Assembly: GCA_036867785.1 (NCBI GenBank) | Contig: CP145411.1 | Location: forward strand, 1,612,001-1,676,000 | Direction: 5' to 3' | DNA length: 64,000 nt | DNA from: Plasmodiophora brassicae | Taxonomy: Eukaryota > Endomyxa: Phytomyxea > Phytomyxea > Plasmodiophorida | Shown here: positions 20,282 through 30,319 of the stretch, one piece after another | Numbering within the stretch: position 1 is the first letter of the stretch | Layout of the letters: the number at the start of each line of letters is the position of its first letter | The notes under the pieces: model-generated | The model's database searches: none | The model's input: the letters and a program-made list of their open reading frames with translations, nothing else | Told to the model about the DNA's origin: nothing | Made by a program: the position numbers and the translations under genes

Positions 20282-22195
20282 ATGCCTGGCCCTGCGAAGG
20301 ACGCTGCCCGTTCTGAGCGGAAGGCGCGCAAGAAGGCGAAGGGCAAGGTCGCTAATGTTGCAAAGATTGAATTGAGCGATGAGGCCAACGTGATCTCGGG
20401 AACGGCGAAGGAGCCGGCCGTTTCGAACGGTGGTATGGCTCCGGTGAAAAAGAACACGCGCACGAAGACGCCGCAGACTGACGATCCGTCTGAAACGGCT
20501 GTAAAGCGTCCTCCTGCTCAAGAACCAGCGAACGTTGAAGGTACGGTGCAACCGAACAGCACTGGTGCCCGTGAACCTACTCCGTCGAAGAAGAAGAAAA
20601 CGCGCAAATCGAAGGCGCAGGATATCGGTGCCTCTGAGGATGCTGAACACAAACCGCAGGTTGAAGAACCGGCGACTGAAGGTGCGGCGCAGGCGAACAC
20701 CAGTAGTAGCCCGTCTGGTGTTGATGGAGCCACCCCAGCGAAGAAGAAAAGGAAGCGCAAAGCGAAGTCACAGCGAGGCGGCGCCGCTGAAGCTGGTGAA
20801 CGGACGCCTCATGTTGAAGAAGCGGTGAACGGTGAAGGTACGGGCGAGTCGATCGACCAAGGCGTCTTGCGTGATGCTGTTGAATCCACTCTTGTGAAGA
20901 ATAAGATGCCCGCGACAAAGCATCAGCCTAACGGGGCCACTGAAGTTGTTCAACAGAAGGCGGATGGTGAGCTCGTAACCGAACCGAAAGAGGATAATGT
21001 CCAGCGTGACGGGAGGGACTCCACTTTGACGACGACGAAGAAGAAGAAGAAAAATGGAAAGAAACCGCCAGAGCTTAACGGGACGCTTGAAGCTGTCAAG
21101 GTGGATCAAACGGAGAACAGTGACATGATGAAGTTGACAGGCGAAAATGACGACCGTGCCGCGTCTGACTTCACTACCGCAAAGCAGACGACGATGACGA
21201 TGACGACAAAGAAGAGTAAGAAGCAAAAGCAAAGGCCTGCACACAGTGAAGCGTCGGAAGCAGCGGAACATCTCTGCCACGCTGGCGACATGCCTGTTGA
21301 TGAAGGTGTAAGCAAGTCGCTTACCGAAGGTGCCGAGGACGCTGTTGGTGGGCCTGCTGCGGCGACGAAGAAGCGAAAGCAGAAACGTAAGCGTAACGGA
21401 GCGCCCGACGTCGTCGAAGGTACTCAACCAGCTGAAAGGACAGCAAACGTTGTAACTGTGACGAAATCGGTCGAAAATGCAGTCAGTGATGCGAATGTTT
21501 CCGCCGGAATGCAGGAGATCAAGTCGAAGCAGAAAAAGCACCGCACCGAAGTCGTTCAAGATAAGGAGGATCGTCCTGTTGCTGATGGACCGGTGAATGC
21601 TGAGGGCGCGCAAAAGCCGAAGAAGAAACGTAACCGACGCGATGCTCGTGAGTGTTCTCCCGACCCTGAGAAGCGGATGAAGGATTCGGCTCCTGACGAC
21701 GAACCGTGTCCGGCTGAGGAATCGGTCCTGACGACGGTCGAAGACGTGATGGCGCTTGGACCAAGCAAACCTGTGTCGATGATGTTGAAAGTGTTCGGTA
21801 TGGCTGGCGAAGTCAAACGGGGCAAAAGCCTGGTATGGGAGATTGCATTGACCGATGCGTCCTCGCCGACGCATGCCGAATTACGTGAAAAGCACGGCGA
21901 GAATCCTCCTGACGATGCGTTTCCAGAGGCGGTTGAACTGAGGATCTGGGCTGCCGAACTGTTACCGCCCGGGATGCGAGAGCAGATTGCGTCCGGCAAG
22001 TTCGTGTTAGTAAGAAACGCGTTCCTGAAGGTCAGCGAAGAAGAAACACTCGTTGCGAATCTGAGCAACACCAAACCCGGCCAAGCGCTCCTCGTCAGCG
22101 ATAACCCGATTTCGCCATCTGAATACGGGAACGCGGTGCCGTGCAACGTCGGTCTGGGCAAGAAACGCGTTCGTCAGCGACAATCCCATTCGTGA
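20282..22195 (+). CDS. Lys-rich repeat protein, probably nuclear/nucleolar, with folded C-terminus
   Basis: I choose MPGPAKDAARS (20282) as start; the frame is open to 20099 but those residues look like leader. Residues 1-460 are about nine imperfect units of 40-55 residues. Each has a basic patch (KKKKTRKSKAQ, KKKRKRKAKSQ, KKSKKQKQR, KKRKQKRKR) followed by an acidic Glu-Ala-Glu stretch, as in NOLC1/SRP40-like nucleolar phosphoproteins. The last about 150 residues are not low complexity (SMMLKVFGMAGEVKRGKSLV, VELRIWAAELLPPGM, FVLVRNAFLKVS). Their alternating strands suggest an OB-like fold, which is inference. The family is not recognised. Confidence 0.6.
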   Translation: MPGPAKDAARSERKARKKAKGKVANVAKIELSDEANVISGTAKEPAVSNGGMAPVKKNTRTKTPQTDDPSETAVKRPPAQEPANVEGTVQPNSTGAREPTPSKKKKTRKSKAQDIGASEDAEHKPQVEEPATEGAAQANTSSSPSGVDGATPAKKKRKRKAKSQRGGAAEAGERTPHVEEAVNGEGTGESIDQGVLRDAVESTLVKNKMPATKHQPNGATEVVQQKADGELVTEPKEDNVQRDGRDSTLTTTKKKKKNGKKPPELNGTLEAVKVDQTENSDMMKLTGENDDRAASDFTTAKQTTMTMTTKKSKKQKQRPAHSEASEAAEHLCHAGDMPVDEGVSKSLTEGAEDAVGGPAAATKKRKQKRKRNGAPDVVEGTQPAERTANVVTVTKSVENAVSDANVSAGMQEIKSKQKKHRTEVVQDKEDRPVADGPVNAEGAQKPKKKRNRRDARECSPDPEKRMKDSAPDDEPCPAEESVLTTVEDVMALGPSKPVSMMLKVFGMAGEVKRGKSLVWEIALTDASSPTHAELREKHGENPPDDAFPEAVELRIWAAELLPPGMREQIASGKFVLVRNAFLKVSEEETLVANLSNTKPGQALLVSDNPISPSEYGNAVPCNVGLGKKRVRQRQSHS

Positions 22196-22947
22196 AAATA
22201 AATGCTGTCAGTGTGCCCCGTACCTGTGCCCCTGCTTCTGGACCGAATCGATCTCGGTCAGTACGTTTAAGTTCCGTACTCGATGTCGTCGCCGCATGGG
22301 GCCGCCAGCGGTGCCGCCAACATGAACGCGCTAGAAACAATGGATTGGAGTTCGGCGCATCCTCGCACAGGCCTTGCAGATACACTCCATCGGGTTACAC
22401 GAGTTCGCCAACGTATTCCCGGCGCTGCTCTTAGCATGCAGTAGGTACCTTGGCGAAACATTGCGGTTGCCTCCCTTTCACTAGCAGTTGTTCTTCTACT
22501 TGGGCCCTTTCAAGGCCTGTGTACGTCGTTCAGAGTCAACGTGGGCAGGCTCGACCCTCAAATATAATGCACAGGTCTTATCGCCGTCGTCTATGCTCTG
22601 GGAAAAGCACTCGCTTTCGTACCGGACAAGCCTGCACAAGGACTGGCGCCTACTTCCACCCCGGCGCCCACCACCTTGTGCCGCCCTGCTGGACACAGCA
22701 ACGGCGGCCCCAGAATCGCCACCCTCTCGCAAGCACGTTGACAACAACAATGAAGCCAACCAATGCAGTCCGAGAGTCCCGAATTTCCTTCAGACGTGCT
22801 CAAATGAACTTTGGCCTATTTTCGCAGAAAGCGACGTGACAGTGGAAAACGCTGCCGCTAGCTGTCGAAAACGTGGGAAGGCGTATACCCATATTGCGAC
22901 GAACATGAGTCACAGTCGGAGCTGCACAGCCGCGTGCCATTTCGTTA
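22196..22947. other. intergenic stretch, nothing supported
   Basis: About 750 bases between two plus-strand genes. Open frames exist on both strands but none has family resemblance or a consistent codon pattern. It presumably holds the 3' and 5' flanks of the neighbours. Confidence 0.5.
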
Positions 22948-24312
22948 ATGGGGCGGCTGCGTGAGGAACGGACGTCCAGAAGAGGGAGGCGGGCGTGGAC
23001 GTTCACGTCGGTTCGCGATGGGATACGCGAGTCGTCACGCGCCCAGCACGTCCTGCTATGCGGCCTAGAGATGACGCTGGCGATTCCGCTCGGTCTGCTG
23101 CCGCCGACCTTCCCTATGGTTGCCCGATCGCGTGGCGTGAGCGCCAAAGATGTTGGGATGGTGATGGGTGCACACCCTCTGATCGTCCTGCTGATGGCAC
23201 CGTTCGCCGCACGTCTCATTGGACGGTTTGGCCCCAAACCCGTTATCGTGGGTGGGGTGCTGCTGACGGCACTGGCGTTGTTCCTGTTGTCATTCGCTGA
23301 AGCGTTTAAGGGCCAAGCGTTTCTCTCGTACTGCATCTTCGTGCGCGTTCTACAGGGAAGCGCGGTCGCAGCAACGAGCACGGGCACATCGACACACCTG
23401 TCGGATGTGTTCCTAGATCCCGTCCGTATGTCGGTTGTCTCCAGCCACATTTCCGTATGTGTCTCGATCGGATACCTGCTCGGGCCAACGATCGCCGGAG
23501 TAACCATCGAGTTCGGCGGGTTCCCATTGCCATGTCGAGGTAAGTTATCAATCCGTGTCAGCCATGCAGTAGATCTGATACGCTGCATGATAGTTGTCGC
23601 ATGCGTTGCGATGGTGGCGGGGGCTTTAGCGTCCGTTGTGCTAAAAAATTGGCGGTCGAATCTGACGAACGCTGTCCGTCCCGTCCCGGTTCGTAACAAA
23701 CACGTCATCGAAGTACCTGGCGTCCTGTCCCGACTTGTTGCCTACTGCACAGCATTCACCGTGTTCGGGGCGATCGATACGGGTTTGGAACCGGAGCTTG
23801 TAGGCCGTCATCATCTATCCCCTGCTGGCGTTGGGGCATTCTTTGCTCTCTTATCAGCAAGCTACGCGTGCGGTGCATTGGCTGTGGGCCGCGGGATGCG
23901 AACACGCCGCTGGCAGTACTTGATCATGGGTGGACTCTGCCTTGTTGCTGTCTCCCTCGGTACTGCTGGTGTGGCCCCGGTCGTAATCGGGGAGGTCTTC
24001 GGCAAGTACGTGCAGATGCTCGCGTTGATGATCGTCTACTCGTCTTCTACTTTGATCGTCACGCCAATGTCAAGCGAACTTTCAATGCTGACCTCGCGTG
24101 CATTTGGCCACCAGGCTAGGGATACCCTGGCAGGCCTTATGGTCTCCGTCTCCAGCCTCGGCGAGATCATCGGCCCCAACCTAGGCGGACAACTTCTCGC
24201 CAGGTCCGACTTCGGCACGGCGATGCTCGCAATGGGCATTCTCGTTGCGTTTGTTGCTGTACTCTTCTCCCGAGGGACCCCGCGAACATTAGAGCCGCGG
24301 AAACAGGAATGA
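22948..24312 (+). CDS. major facilitator superfamily transporter (SLC18-like)
   Basis: About 436 residues after removal of a 54 nt intron (23540-23593). There are about 12 membrane segments in two halves. The motif between TM2 and TM3 is LIGRFGPKPVIVGGVLLTA, and TM4-5 carry RVLQGSAVAA and GYLLGPTIAG. The intron again has a length divisible by three and no stop. The same motifs occur in the tandem transporters at 41.6-45.2 kb (RMVQGLGCAA, GYIIGPIMGG), so the three are paralogs. The layout resembles SLC18 vesicular amine and SLC18B1 polyamine carriers, but the substrate is unknown. The 3' end lies 27 bp from that of the Hsp70 gene. Confidence 0.75.
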   Translation: MGRLREERTSRRGRRAWTFTSVRDGIRESSRAQHVLLCGLEMTLAIPLGLLPPTFPMVARSRGVSAKDVGMVMGAHPLIVLLMAPFAARLIGRFGPKPVIVGGVLLTALALFLLSFAEAFKGQAFLSYCIFVRVLQGSAVAATSTGTSTHLSDVFLDPVRMSVVSSHISVCVSIGYLLGPTIAGVTIEFGGFPLPCRGKLSIRVSHAVDLIRCMIVVACVAMVAGALASVVLKNWRSNLTNAVRPVPVRNKHVIEVPGVLSRLVAYCTAFTVFGAIDTGLEPELVGRHHLSPAGVGAFFALLSASYACGALAVGRGMRTRRWQYLIMGGLCLVAVSLGTAGVAPVVIGEVFGKYVQMLALMIVYSSSTLIVTPMSSELSMLTSRAFGHQARDTLAGLMVSVSSLGEIIGPNLGGQLLARSDFGTAMLAMGILVAFVAVLFSRGTPRTLEPRKQE

Positions 24313-24339
24313 ATTCGGACAATGTTTATCACATCATAT

Positions 24340-26478
24340 TCATTCGTCATCGAGGCGGGGCTCACGAGATTCACGCTCGAGTTCGCGTTCAGCTTCGCGA
24401 GCACGGCGCTCATCTTCGCGCCGGTATCGAGCGGCCTCGGCCTGCATGGCCTTGATCTCGTCAGGACCCAAGCGACCTGCGTCGTGCTGGATCTCGACGT
24501 TCGACCTGGCGCCCGTCACTTTGTCGCTAGCCGTAACCGTCAGCAAACCGTTCGCGTTCAGGTCGAAGCAGACATCGATCTTCGCCTCGCCCTTCTTCGC
24601 GCGCTCGATGCCAGTGATCGTGAACTGGCCCAGCAGGTGGTTCCCGTCCGTGATGACACGTTCACCTTCAAAGATACGCACGTCGACGCTGGTCTGAAAG
24701 TCCTCGACGGTCGTGAACTCGTGCGACTTCTTGCATGGAATCGCCGTGTTCCTCGGGACGACAACGGCGAACTGCTTGCCTTCGCATTCAATACCGAGCG
24801 ACATGGGCACAACGTCGACCAGCAGCAGTGAATCCGTCTTCACGTTCCGAACACCACTCAAAATCGCGCCCTGGACACTGGCGCCAATCGCGACGGCCTC
24901 ATCTGGGTTGACAGACTTGCAGAGTGTCTTGCCGTCGAAAAAGTCGCTGAGGATCTGCTGGACACGTGGGATACGAGTCGACCCACCAACGAGGACGACT
25001 TCGTCGACTTCGTTCTTGGCACACTTGGCATCGGCCAGGACGCGCTTGACAGACACCATGCAGCGCGCGAACGTCTCATCACACAGCTCGTTGAGCTTGT
25101 CACGCGTCAACTGAACCGACGCTTCGCCATCGTCGTCAAGGGCGACCTCGACGAATGTCGACTTGACAGACGACAACTCGCGCTTCGCGGTCTCACAAGC
25201 GGAACGCAACTTGCGAAGCAGGCGCTCGTTGCCCTTGAAGATGTCCTTGCCATCACGTTGCTTGGAGATCTCGTTCCGGACCCAGTTGCAGATCGCCGTG
25301 TCGAAGTCTTCGCCACCGAGGTGCGTGTCACCGGCCGTCGCACGAACCTCGAACACGCCGTTGTCGATTCGCAGCAACGACACGTCAAACGTACCACCGC
25401 CCAGATCGAAGACAAGAACGTTCGTCGCTGGTGGTTCCGTTCCATCGTCTTCATCATCGCCAACCATGCTGTTCTTCGCCTTAATGTCAAGACCATACGC
25501 CAAAGCCGCAGCCGTGGGCTCATTGATGATTCGGAGAACGTCAAGGCCGGCAATTGCGCCAGCGTCCTTCGTCAGGCGACGCTGGATGTCGTTGAAGTAG
25601 GCGGGAACCGTGATGACCGCCTTGGTGATGCTGCGTCCGAGAGCCGCTTCAGCGCAACGTTTCATCTCCTCCAGGACCATCGCCGAAATCTGTTCCGGAA
25701 GATACGACTTACCGCCAACAGTGATGAGGGGGGCCCCGTTCGCTGGATGCTCGGTGACCTTGAACGGCATCAGCTTGATTTCCTCAAGGCATTCCGAGTA
25801 CTTCCTGCCGATGATACGCTTGATGTTGAACAGCGTGTTCGTCGCGTTGTTGGCAGCCTGGCGCTTGGCAGCGTCGCCGACAAGTCTTCGGCCGTCGTCC
25901 GTGAACGCAACCCAAGACGGCGTCGTCCGATCGCCGCTCGTGCTAGTCAAAACACGAGCCTTGCCGTTCTCCCATATGGCAACACAGGAGAACGTCGTGC
26001 CCAGATCAATGCCGATAACGGGTTCGTTCAGCAGTGCACGCTTCTCGAGAGCAGCAGCGACTTTGTTCAGGCCATCAGTCAGCGCGTCGTTAGCGCGATC
26101 ATGGGTAAGGCCTTGCTCGAACGCAGCCTTGGCCTCCTCGAGCTTGTCCTGCTTGAACAGGGCGAATCCAAGACGGCTGTACGCTTTCGACCACGTCGCA
26201 TCCAGCTTGATCGCCATGTTGGCATCCTTTACCGCATCCTCGTACTTCTCCAGGCAAGCGAACGCCGCACTCCTGTTCGAATAGAACACCTTGTCATCCG
26301 GGTCGGCGTGGATCGCGGTCGAGAACTCCCGGATGGCCTTTCGGTAATCCCCAGCAGAGAACGCAGCATTGCCCCGCGCCTTGGCAGCAGCAGCGAACGG
26401 CTTAGCCAACGCCGTTCCGGGTGCTGGCACACCCTGCAGGTTCAGGCCCTCCATCGACTCGTGCAGCGTCTTGCTCAT
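24340..26478 (-). CDS. TPR-Hsp70 fusion chaperone
   Basis: A single intronless frame of 712 residues. Residues 27-140 are three TPR units of the STI1/SGT type (AKARGNAAFSAGDYRKAIRE, YSNRSAAFACLEKYEDAVKD, AYSRLGFALFKQDKLEEAKA). From residue 152 a full Hsp70 follows: GIDLGTTFSCVAIWENG, NEPTAAALAYGLD, the acidic insert GDDEDDGTEPP, VFDLGGGTFDVS, LVGGSTRIPRV, then the substrate-binding beta domain (VVPMSLGIE, VTASDKVTG). The C-terminal lid is shortened and there is no EEVD; the protein ends RLDDE. Separate TPR co-chaperones normally bind Hsp70 EEVD tails, so this protein carries its own TPR and lacks the tail. All ATPase motifs look intact. Confidence 0.93.
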   Translation of the reverse strand: MSKTLHESMEGLNLQGVPAPGTALAKPFAAAAKARGNAAFSAGDYRKAIREFSTAIHADPDDKVFYSNRSAAFACLEKYEDAVKDANMAIKLDATWSKAYSRLGFALFKQDKLEEAKAAFEQGLTHDRANDALTDGLNKVAAALEKRALLNEPVIGIDLGTTFSCVAIWENGKARVLTSTSGDRTTPSWVAFTDDGRRLVGDAAKRQAANNATNTLFNIKRIIGRKYSECLEEIKLMPFKVTEHPANGAPLITVGGKSYLPEQISAMVLEEMKRCAEAALGRSITKAVITVPAYFNDIQRRLTKDAGAIAGLDVLRIINEPTAAALAYGLDIKAKNSMVGDDEDDGTEPPATNVLVFDLGGGTFDVSLLRIDNGVFEVRATAGDTHLGGEDFDTAICNWVRNEISKQRDGKDIFKGNERLLRKLRSACETAKRELSSVKSTFVEVALDDDGEASVQLTRDKLNELCDETFARCMVSVKRVLADAKCAKNEVDEVVLVGGSTRIPRVQQILSDFFDGKTLCKSVNPDEAVAIGASVQGAILSGVRNVKTDSLLLVDVVPMSLGIECEGKQFAVVVPRNTAIPCKKSHEFTTVEDFQTSVDVRIFEGERVITDGNHLLGQFTITGIERAKKGEAKIDVCFDLNANGLLTVTASDKVTGARSNVEIQHDAGRLGPDEIKAMQAEAARYRREDERRAREAERELERESREPRLDDE

Positions 26479-26551
26479 GGTGATCAGATTTCAGCCCCCG
26501 GGTTTGACGAACGGCGTTGAATTGGTTGTGCCTTGCCGCTGTCTCCAGGAA

Positions 26552-26573
26552 CTCCGTACGGAGTCCGTACGGA
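26552..26573. promoter_or_regulatory. tandem palindromes TCCGTACGGA upstream of TPR-Hsp70
   Basis: Two perfect 10 bp palindromes, TCCGTACGGA at 26553-26562 and 26564-26573, are spaced 11 bp, about one helical turn. They lie 75-95 bp upstream of the TPR-Hsp70 start codon. Related dyads occur upstream of NOP56 and the snoRNA host gene. A binding site for a dimeric factor is plausible but unproven. No clean heat-shock element is seen here. Confidence 0.45.
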
Positions 26574-26847
26574 CCGCGCAGGGCAGGTCTCGAAGTCCGC
26601 GGGCAGGGCCTGGCGAGACCAGCACGTGTGAAAGCAAACCCAGATATGTGTTGACACTTTGAGGGGAGATCAGCTTTCAGACGATGCCAGAATTCGACGG
26701 TGCCCTCAATTGCGCTTGGTCCAGCTATGACTGCAACTAGTAGTGACGTCGAATTGGCAGTCACACAAGCTCGATCAGCAGCTGGGTTTGCAGATGGAAA
26801 AGTTTCACTATCTCAGCTGTCCGCGACCTTTTCAACTAAGATGGTTC

Positions 26848-27423
26848 TTATTGAAAGATGACTTCACGCCCGCTTATGCGACAGGCTCTCGGATTGAACC
26901 CGAACGCAGTAATGAATGAGTTCTTGGGAACCTCGCTGGCTTTGCATTCGACGACGGCCCAGATCCGGTAGAGGTCCTGAAAGTTATTGCTGTCGTCGTC
27001 ATTGTCGTGCATGTCCATCGACATCTGCTGCACGACACACAGCAGGTCCATGGCATCTTCAAGTGGCAACGATTCCACCCATTCCTGCTCCAAGATCGTG
27101 TCGGCGTCCGTCCTAACGGTCGGGAATCGACCACGAAGGCCACTACCGTCCTCGGTCGTGAACTGGCGATAGTCAAGCAGGGCTGATACGTTTTGCTCCA
27201 AAGCGCAGTGAACAGCGGCCAACTTGCTGGCGAACGGCATCAGCACCTTGCCGTTCAAGATATCCTGCCGTGCCAAGCGCTGCTGTCCAATCCCGTTTCG
27301 TGGCACGTTCTCGATTGGGATCACGACATCAGTGACCCAGAACAGGGTGTGTTCTCTGATGGGTTCCAGCATGAGAGGCCACAACTCGCGTGGCAGATCC
27401 CTGATCGTGGCCGGTTTCGACAT
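26848..27423 (-). CDS. hypothetical protein
   Basis: About 190 residues if started at MSKPATIRDLPRELWP (27423); the frame is open upstream to 27495. The opening IRDLPRELWPLML is faintly F-box-like. The middle is acidic (MDMHDNDDDSNNFQDLYRIW) and the end is FGFNPRACRISGREVIF. I recognise no family. The gene lies directly downstream of SAMHD1 on the same strand. Confidence 0.45.
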   Translation of the reverse strand: MSKPATIRDLPRELWPLMLEPIREHTLFWVTDVVIPIENVPRNGIGQQRLARQDILNGKVLMPFASKLAAVHCALEQNVSALLDYRQFTTEDGSGLRGRFPTVRTDADTILEQEWVESLPLEDAMDLLCVVQQMSMDMHDNDDDSNNFQDLYRIWAVVECKASEVPKNSFITAFGFNPRACRISGREVIFQ

Positions 27424-27534
27424 GCTGTGCGCGCTACACGACTGAACCTCCAGGTCGCAGCCGACCGAATTCGAACCCTCGGAACGTGACGTCACGCGCT
27501 CGAATGAAACAATGGCGAACGGGCGTGTATTCCG

Positions 27535-29425
27535 TCACAGTCTCTGACGTTTCGTGTCCGAGAACGCCAGCTTCGTCCACGTCGTCCCTGGCGTTAATCG
27601 CGACTCTGCCTTCGTCTTACGAGGGGACGGGGTGCACGGGCGGGAATATACGGGATTCGGCTGCGATAGCGAGTGCTCGCGAAGCAGGCGCGACATGGCT
27701 TCCCTGGCGCAGGCCACGTTCTCGTCCGTCGCGTCACGAACGAACACGCGCAGGACGCATTCGCTGAACATGCCCGGGATCATCATCGACACGTGCGAGT
27801 CACACAACGGGAACGCGACCATCGGGTTGTGCGACTCGTAGAACCGAACGTTGCCAACCGGGTTCCTGTCCTTCATTGCATAGTTCCTGGGCGGCACCAC
27901 ACCGTTGCTGTTAATTCCAAAGTACGATGGACAACCGTGTTAACGGACATGTGGAACTTCTGAATGATGATGCCCTCGGGACGAAGCTTCCCTCCTGCTG
28001 GCTGCCTGGTCGAGATGTCGGCGGCAGTGACATCGCCGATCCGTTCGCCATCTGCACAGCTCATCACGACCTGCAAGACATGTCAACAGTTGCCAAACGA
28101 ACGCAAACAGGGAATGATTCCGAACCTCTCCAACCATCTTGTACAAGTTCCTGGTTCGTACGTCCTTGAGGATCTTCCGGCTACGAGCCAGCGCGCTGTC
28201 GCTGCTTCGCTCGATCTGCTGGACGATCGAGTCGGTCATGTACAGGAACCGGTCCGGGTCGTTGATCGACGACGATATGCCCAGATGCGAATCGGCGGCG
28301 ATGAACGCGTCCGTGATCATGTACTCGATCGACTTCGACACTTTGTGCTGGTAGACTGAGCGGAACTGTCAGATACGTCGTGAACGCCAAAGTTGCAATC
28401 TTTACCAGTCTTATGCAGAGAATACCGGGTATGAAACAGTTGATAGATGTTGACTGCGAGAACGGGTAAGCGGCGAGCGGAGACCCGCGTGAGTGACAGT
28501 CTCCTACAGGCATGCTTCGCAGGGTAACAGATCTCGTCGTCAATGACACGCGCCATGTGGATCAGCCGGTTTGCATCGTACGACGCCTTCAGGCCCATGC
28601 AGTGCGAATCGCGCTGAAGGTAGTCTGCCGGGCAGGAACGGTTACGGCAACGTTTTCAAACCGAGAACTGCCGCAGGGCGTACCGAACTTGTCGACGTCG
28701 ATGGAGTTCTTGCTGTTCGAAACAATGTCATACAGGAACTTGTGTTCGGTCCGGGTGCTAAAACGCAGATACCCATTCAACTTATGCGATGGTTAGCAGG
28801 CGCAGGACGTTACGGTGCGTTGTGCGTCGGGTCGATGAGCTCGCTGATGAACCGAATCTCGTCACGCTCGACGTCGATGTGGTTGTCGTCGACCATGCGC
28901 TCCAGCATCATAATCGAGCCCTGCTCGTGTGTCCAGGTGCTGTCGGGCAACGTCGTATCCTGGAGCCCGACGCGGTCAACTTGCACGATGAGACGGGCGC
29001 AGACGAACAACGCAACCGACAATGAATGTATCGAACGCGTGGCTGAACGGCCCGTGGCCGAGATCGTGGCACAGCCCGGCCATCTTGACGAGCAATTTCT
29101 CCCGCGAACCGAGCCCGAGGTGCGGCTGCAATCGGTCGATGTTGTCGAGCAGGAGGCCGGCGAGGTGCGCCGTCCCAATCGAATGCTCGAAACGCCGATG
29201 CGACGCGCCCGGAAACACGTAATACGACGTGCCCATCTGCGACAGGTCACGAAGACGCTGGAACTGCAGCGTATCGATCATGTCGACCAGCTCGGGATCG
29301 ACATCAATCAGGCCTGGCGCAAATGCCTCAGAACAGGTGCACCGAAGGTGAGGCAGGGCGCGAGACCGACCATGGATCGCATCCATGATCTGCTTCGGAT
29401 ACCTGGACTTGTCCAGCGCCGACAT
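27535..29425 (-). CDS. SAMHD1: SAMHD1-like HD-domain dNTP triphosphohydrolase
   Basis: Hydrolyses dNTPs to nucleosides and triphosphate, limiting dNTP pools. Start MSALDKSRYPK (29425) leads straight into the HD domain, so there is no SAM domain. Catalytic and structural motifs: DTLQFQRLRDLSQMG, YYVFPGASHRRFEHS, GLCHDLGHGPFSHAF, WTHEQGSIMMLERM, YDIVSNSKNSIDVDKF joined over an intron to DYLQRDSHCMGLK, FHTRYSLH, and VSKSIEYMITDAFIAAD. The metal-binding H, HD and D residues are present. The C-terminal half (RNPVGNVRFYESHNPMVAF and on) ends LAFSDTKRQRL at 27535. There are at least six introns of 50-70 nt. The allosteric-site residues are not all resolvable from the fragments. Confidence 0.85.
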
Positions 29426-29615
29426 GTTGCCGTGCTTACCGACAGTCGCCGACCGGGCCGCCCCTGCCCTGCCCGTTCAGGTCGGACTCCGCAGTCCGCA
29501 CGCAGCGTCCCCGATATTTTTGTTACGGAAGCGACGGACACTGTTGCGCAAGAACTGCAACACGAACGACGGTCGACGACCTCGTAATTTGGCGCTCTCG
29601 ACGCTAATGTAGAGC

Positions 29616-30275
29616 ATGAACATCTGCAGGGACCTTGAGAAGTACGTCTGCAATCGTAGGATCGGGGGCGTCGTTCCGCCTGTCGCTGCGTCGTCACTCG
29701 CACCCCTGGCACCTGCCGTCCCAGTTGCCTCATTGGCACTCGATGTCCCAGTTGCCCCATTGGCTCCTCCTTGAGCACCTGCTCTGTGTTCCCAGAAATG
29801 ACGTCAGCGCGCGGGACGATTACAGGATGACGCCGCTGCACAGGTCCTCCCTGACGAATCAGCATCACGTTGTCAAGCGCCTGCTGAACGCCTCGCTGAT
29901 CGTCGTCGTTGGCCGCAACCTGCAGTGCAGGACGCCATTGCACTGAGTCTCGTACGACCAGCGTGATGACGTTGTCGAACCGCTACTGCAATGCACGTGG
30001 GGCGGGTCCAGTGCTGGCCGCGCCCGGGGCCCCTTTGACTCGACTGCTCAACTGGGTTCGCAGAGCGCGCTGTTCAAGGTCCAGTACTCTTGACATGGTA
30101 CTTGGTGTCATGTCAATACAGGGCCACCGTTCAAGACATCTTTGGGTTGTTGATACGCCAACGTCCCGGTCAGGCTAGCACCAATCGAAAGTGGACGACC
30201 CCACTGCAATATGCCTCGAAGAGGGGTCCCGAAGGTTCCGCCCTAAAACCGAAACGAAATTGTATTGCACAGTAG
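29616..30275 (+). pseudogene. ankyrin-repeat gene, probably decayed
   Basis: Starts MNICRDLEKYVCNRRIGG. Ankyrin units are visible: DYRMTPLHRSSLTNQHHVV (29820-29880), CRTPLH followed after an in-frame TGA by VSYDQRDDVVEPLLQ (29930-29990), and WTTPLQYASKRG (30190-30230). The TGA falls in the middle of a repeat and no short intron would remove it cleanly; TGA is a normal stop elsewhere in the window. The segment 29650-29780 is Pro/Ala-rich. It could be a pseudogene or have an intron that I misplace. Confidence 0.45.
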
Positions 30276-30319
30276 GCCCGTCTACTCGGGCGAATCGCAT
30301 AAGACAAACAAACCTGCCC

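Noticed and set aside
22800-23708. 302-codon minus-strand frame
   Set aside because: Lies opposite the MFS transporter, is Arg/Thr-rich without family resemblance, and mirrors the codon bias of the real gene.
25258-26520. 420-codon plus-strand open frame opposite the Hsp70 gene
   Set aside because: Long antisense frames are a known by-product of Hsp70 codon bias. It has no family resemblance, while the minus strand encodes a complete chaperone.
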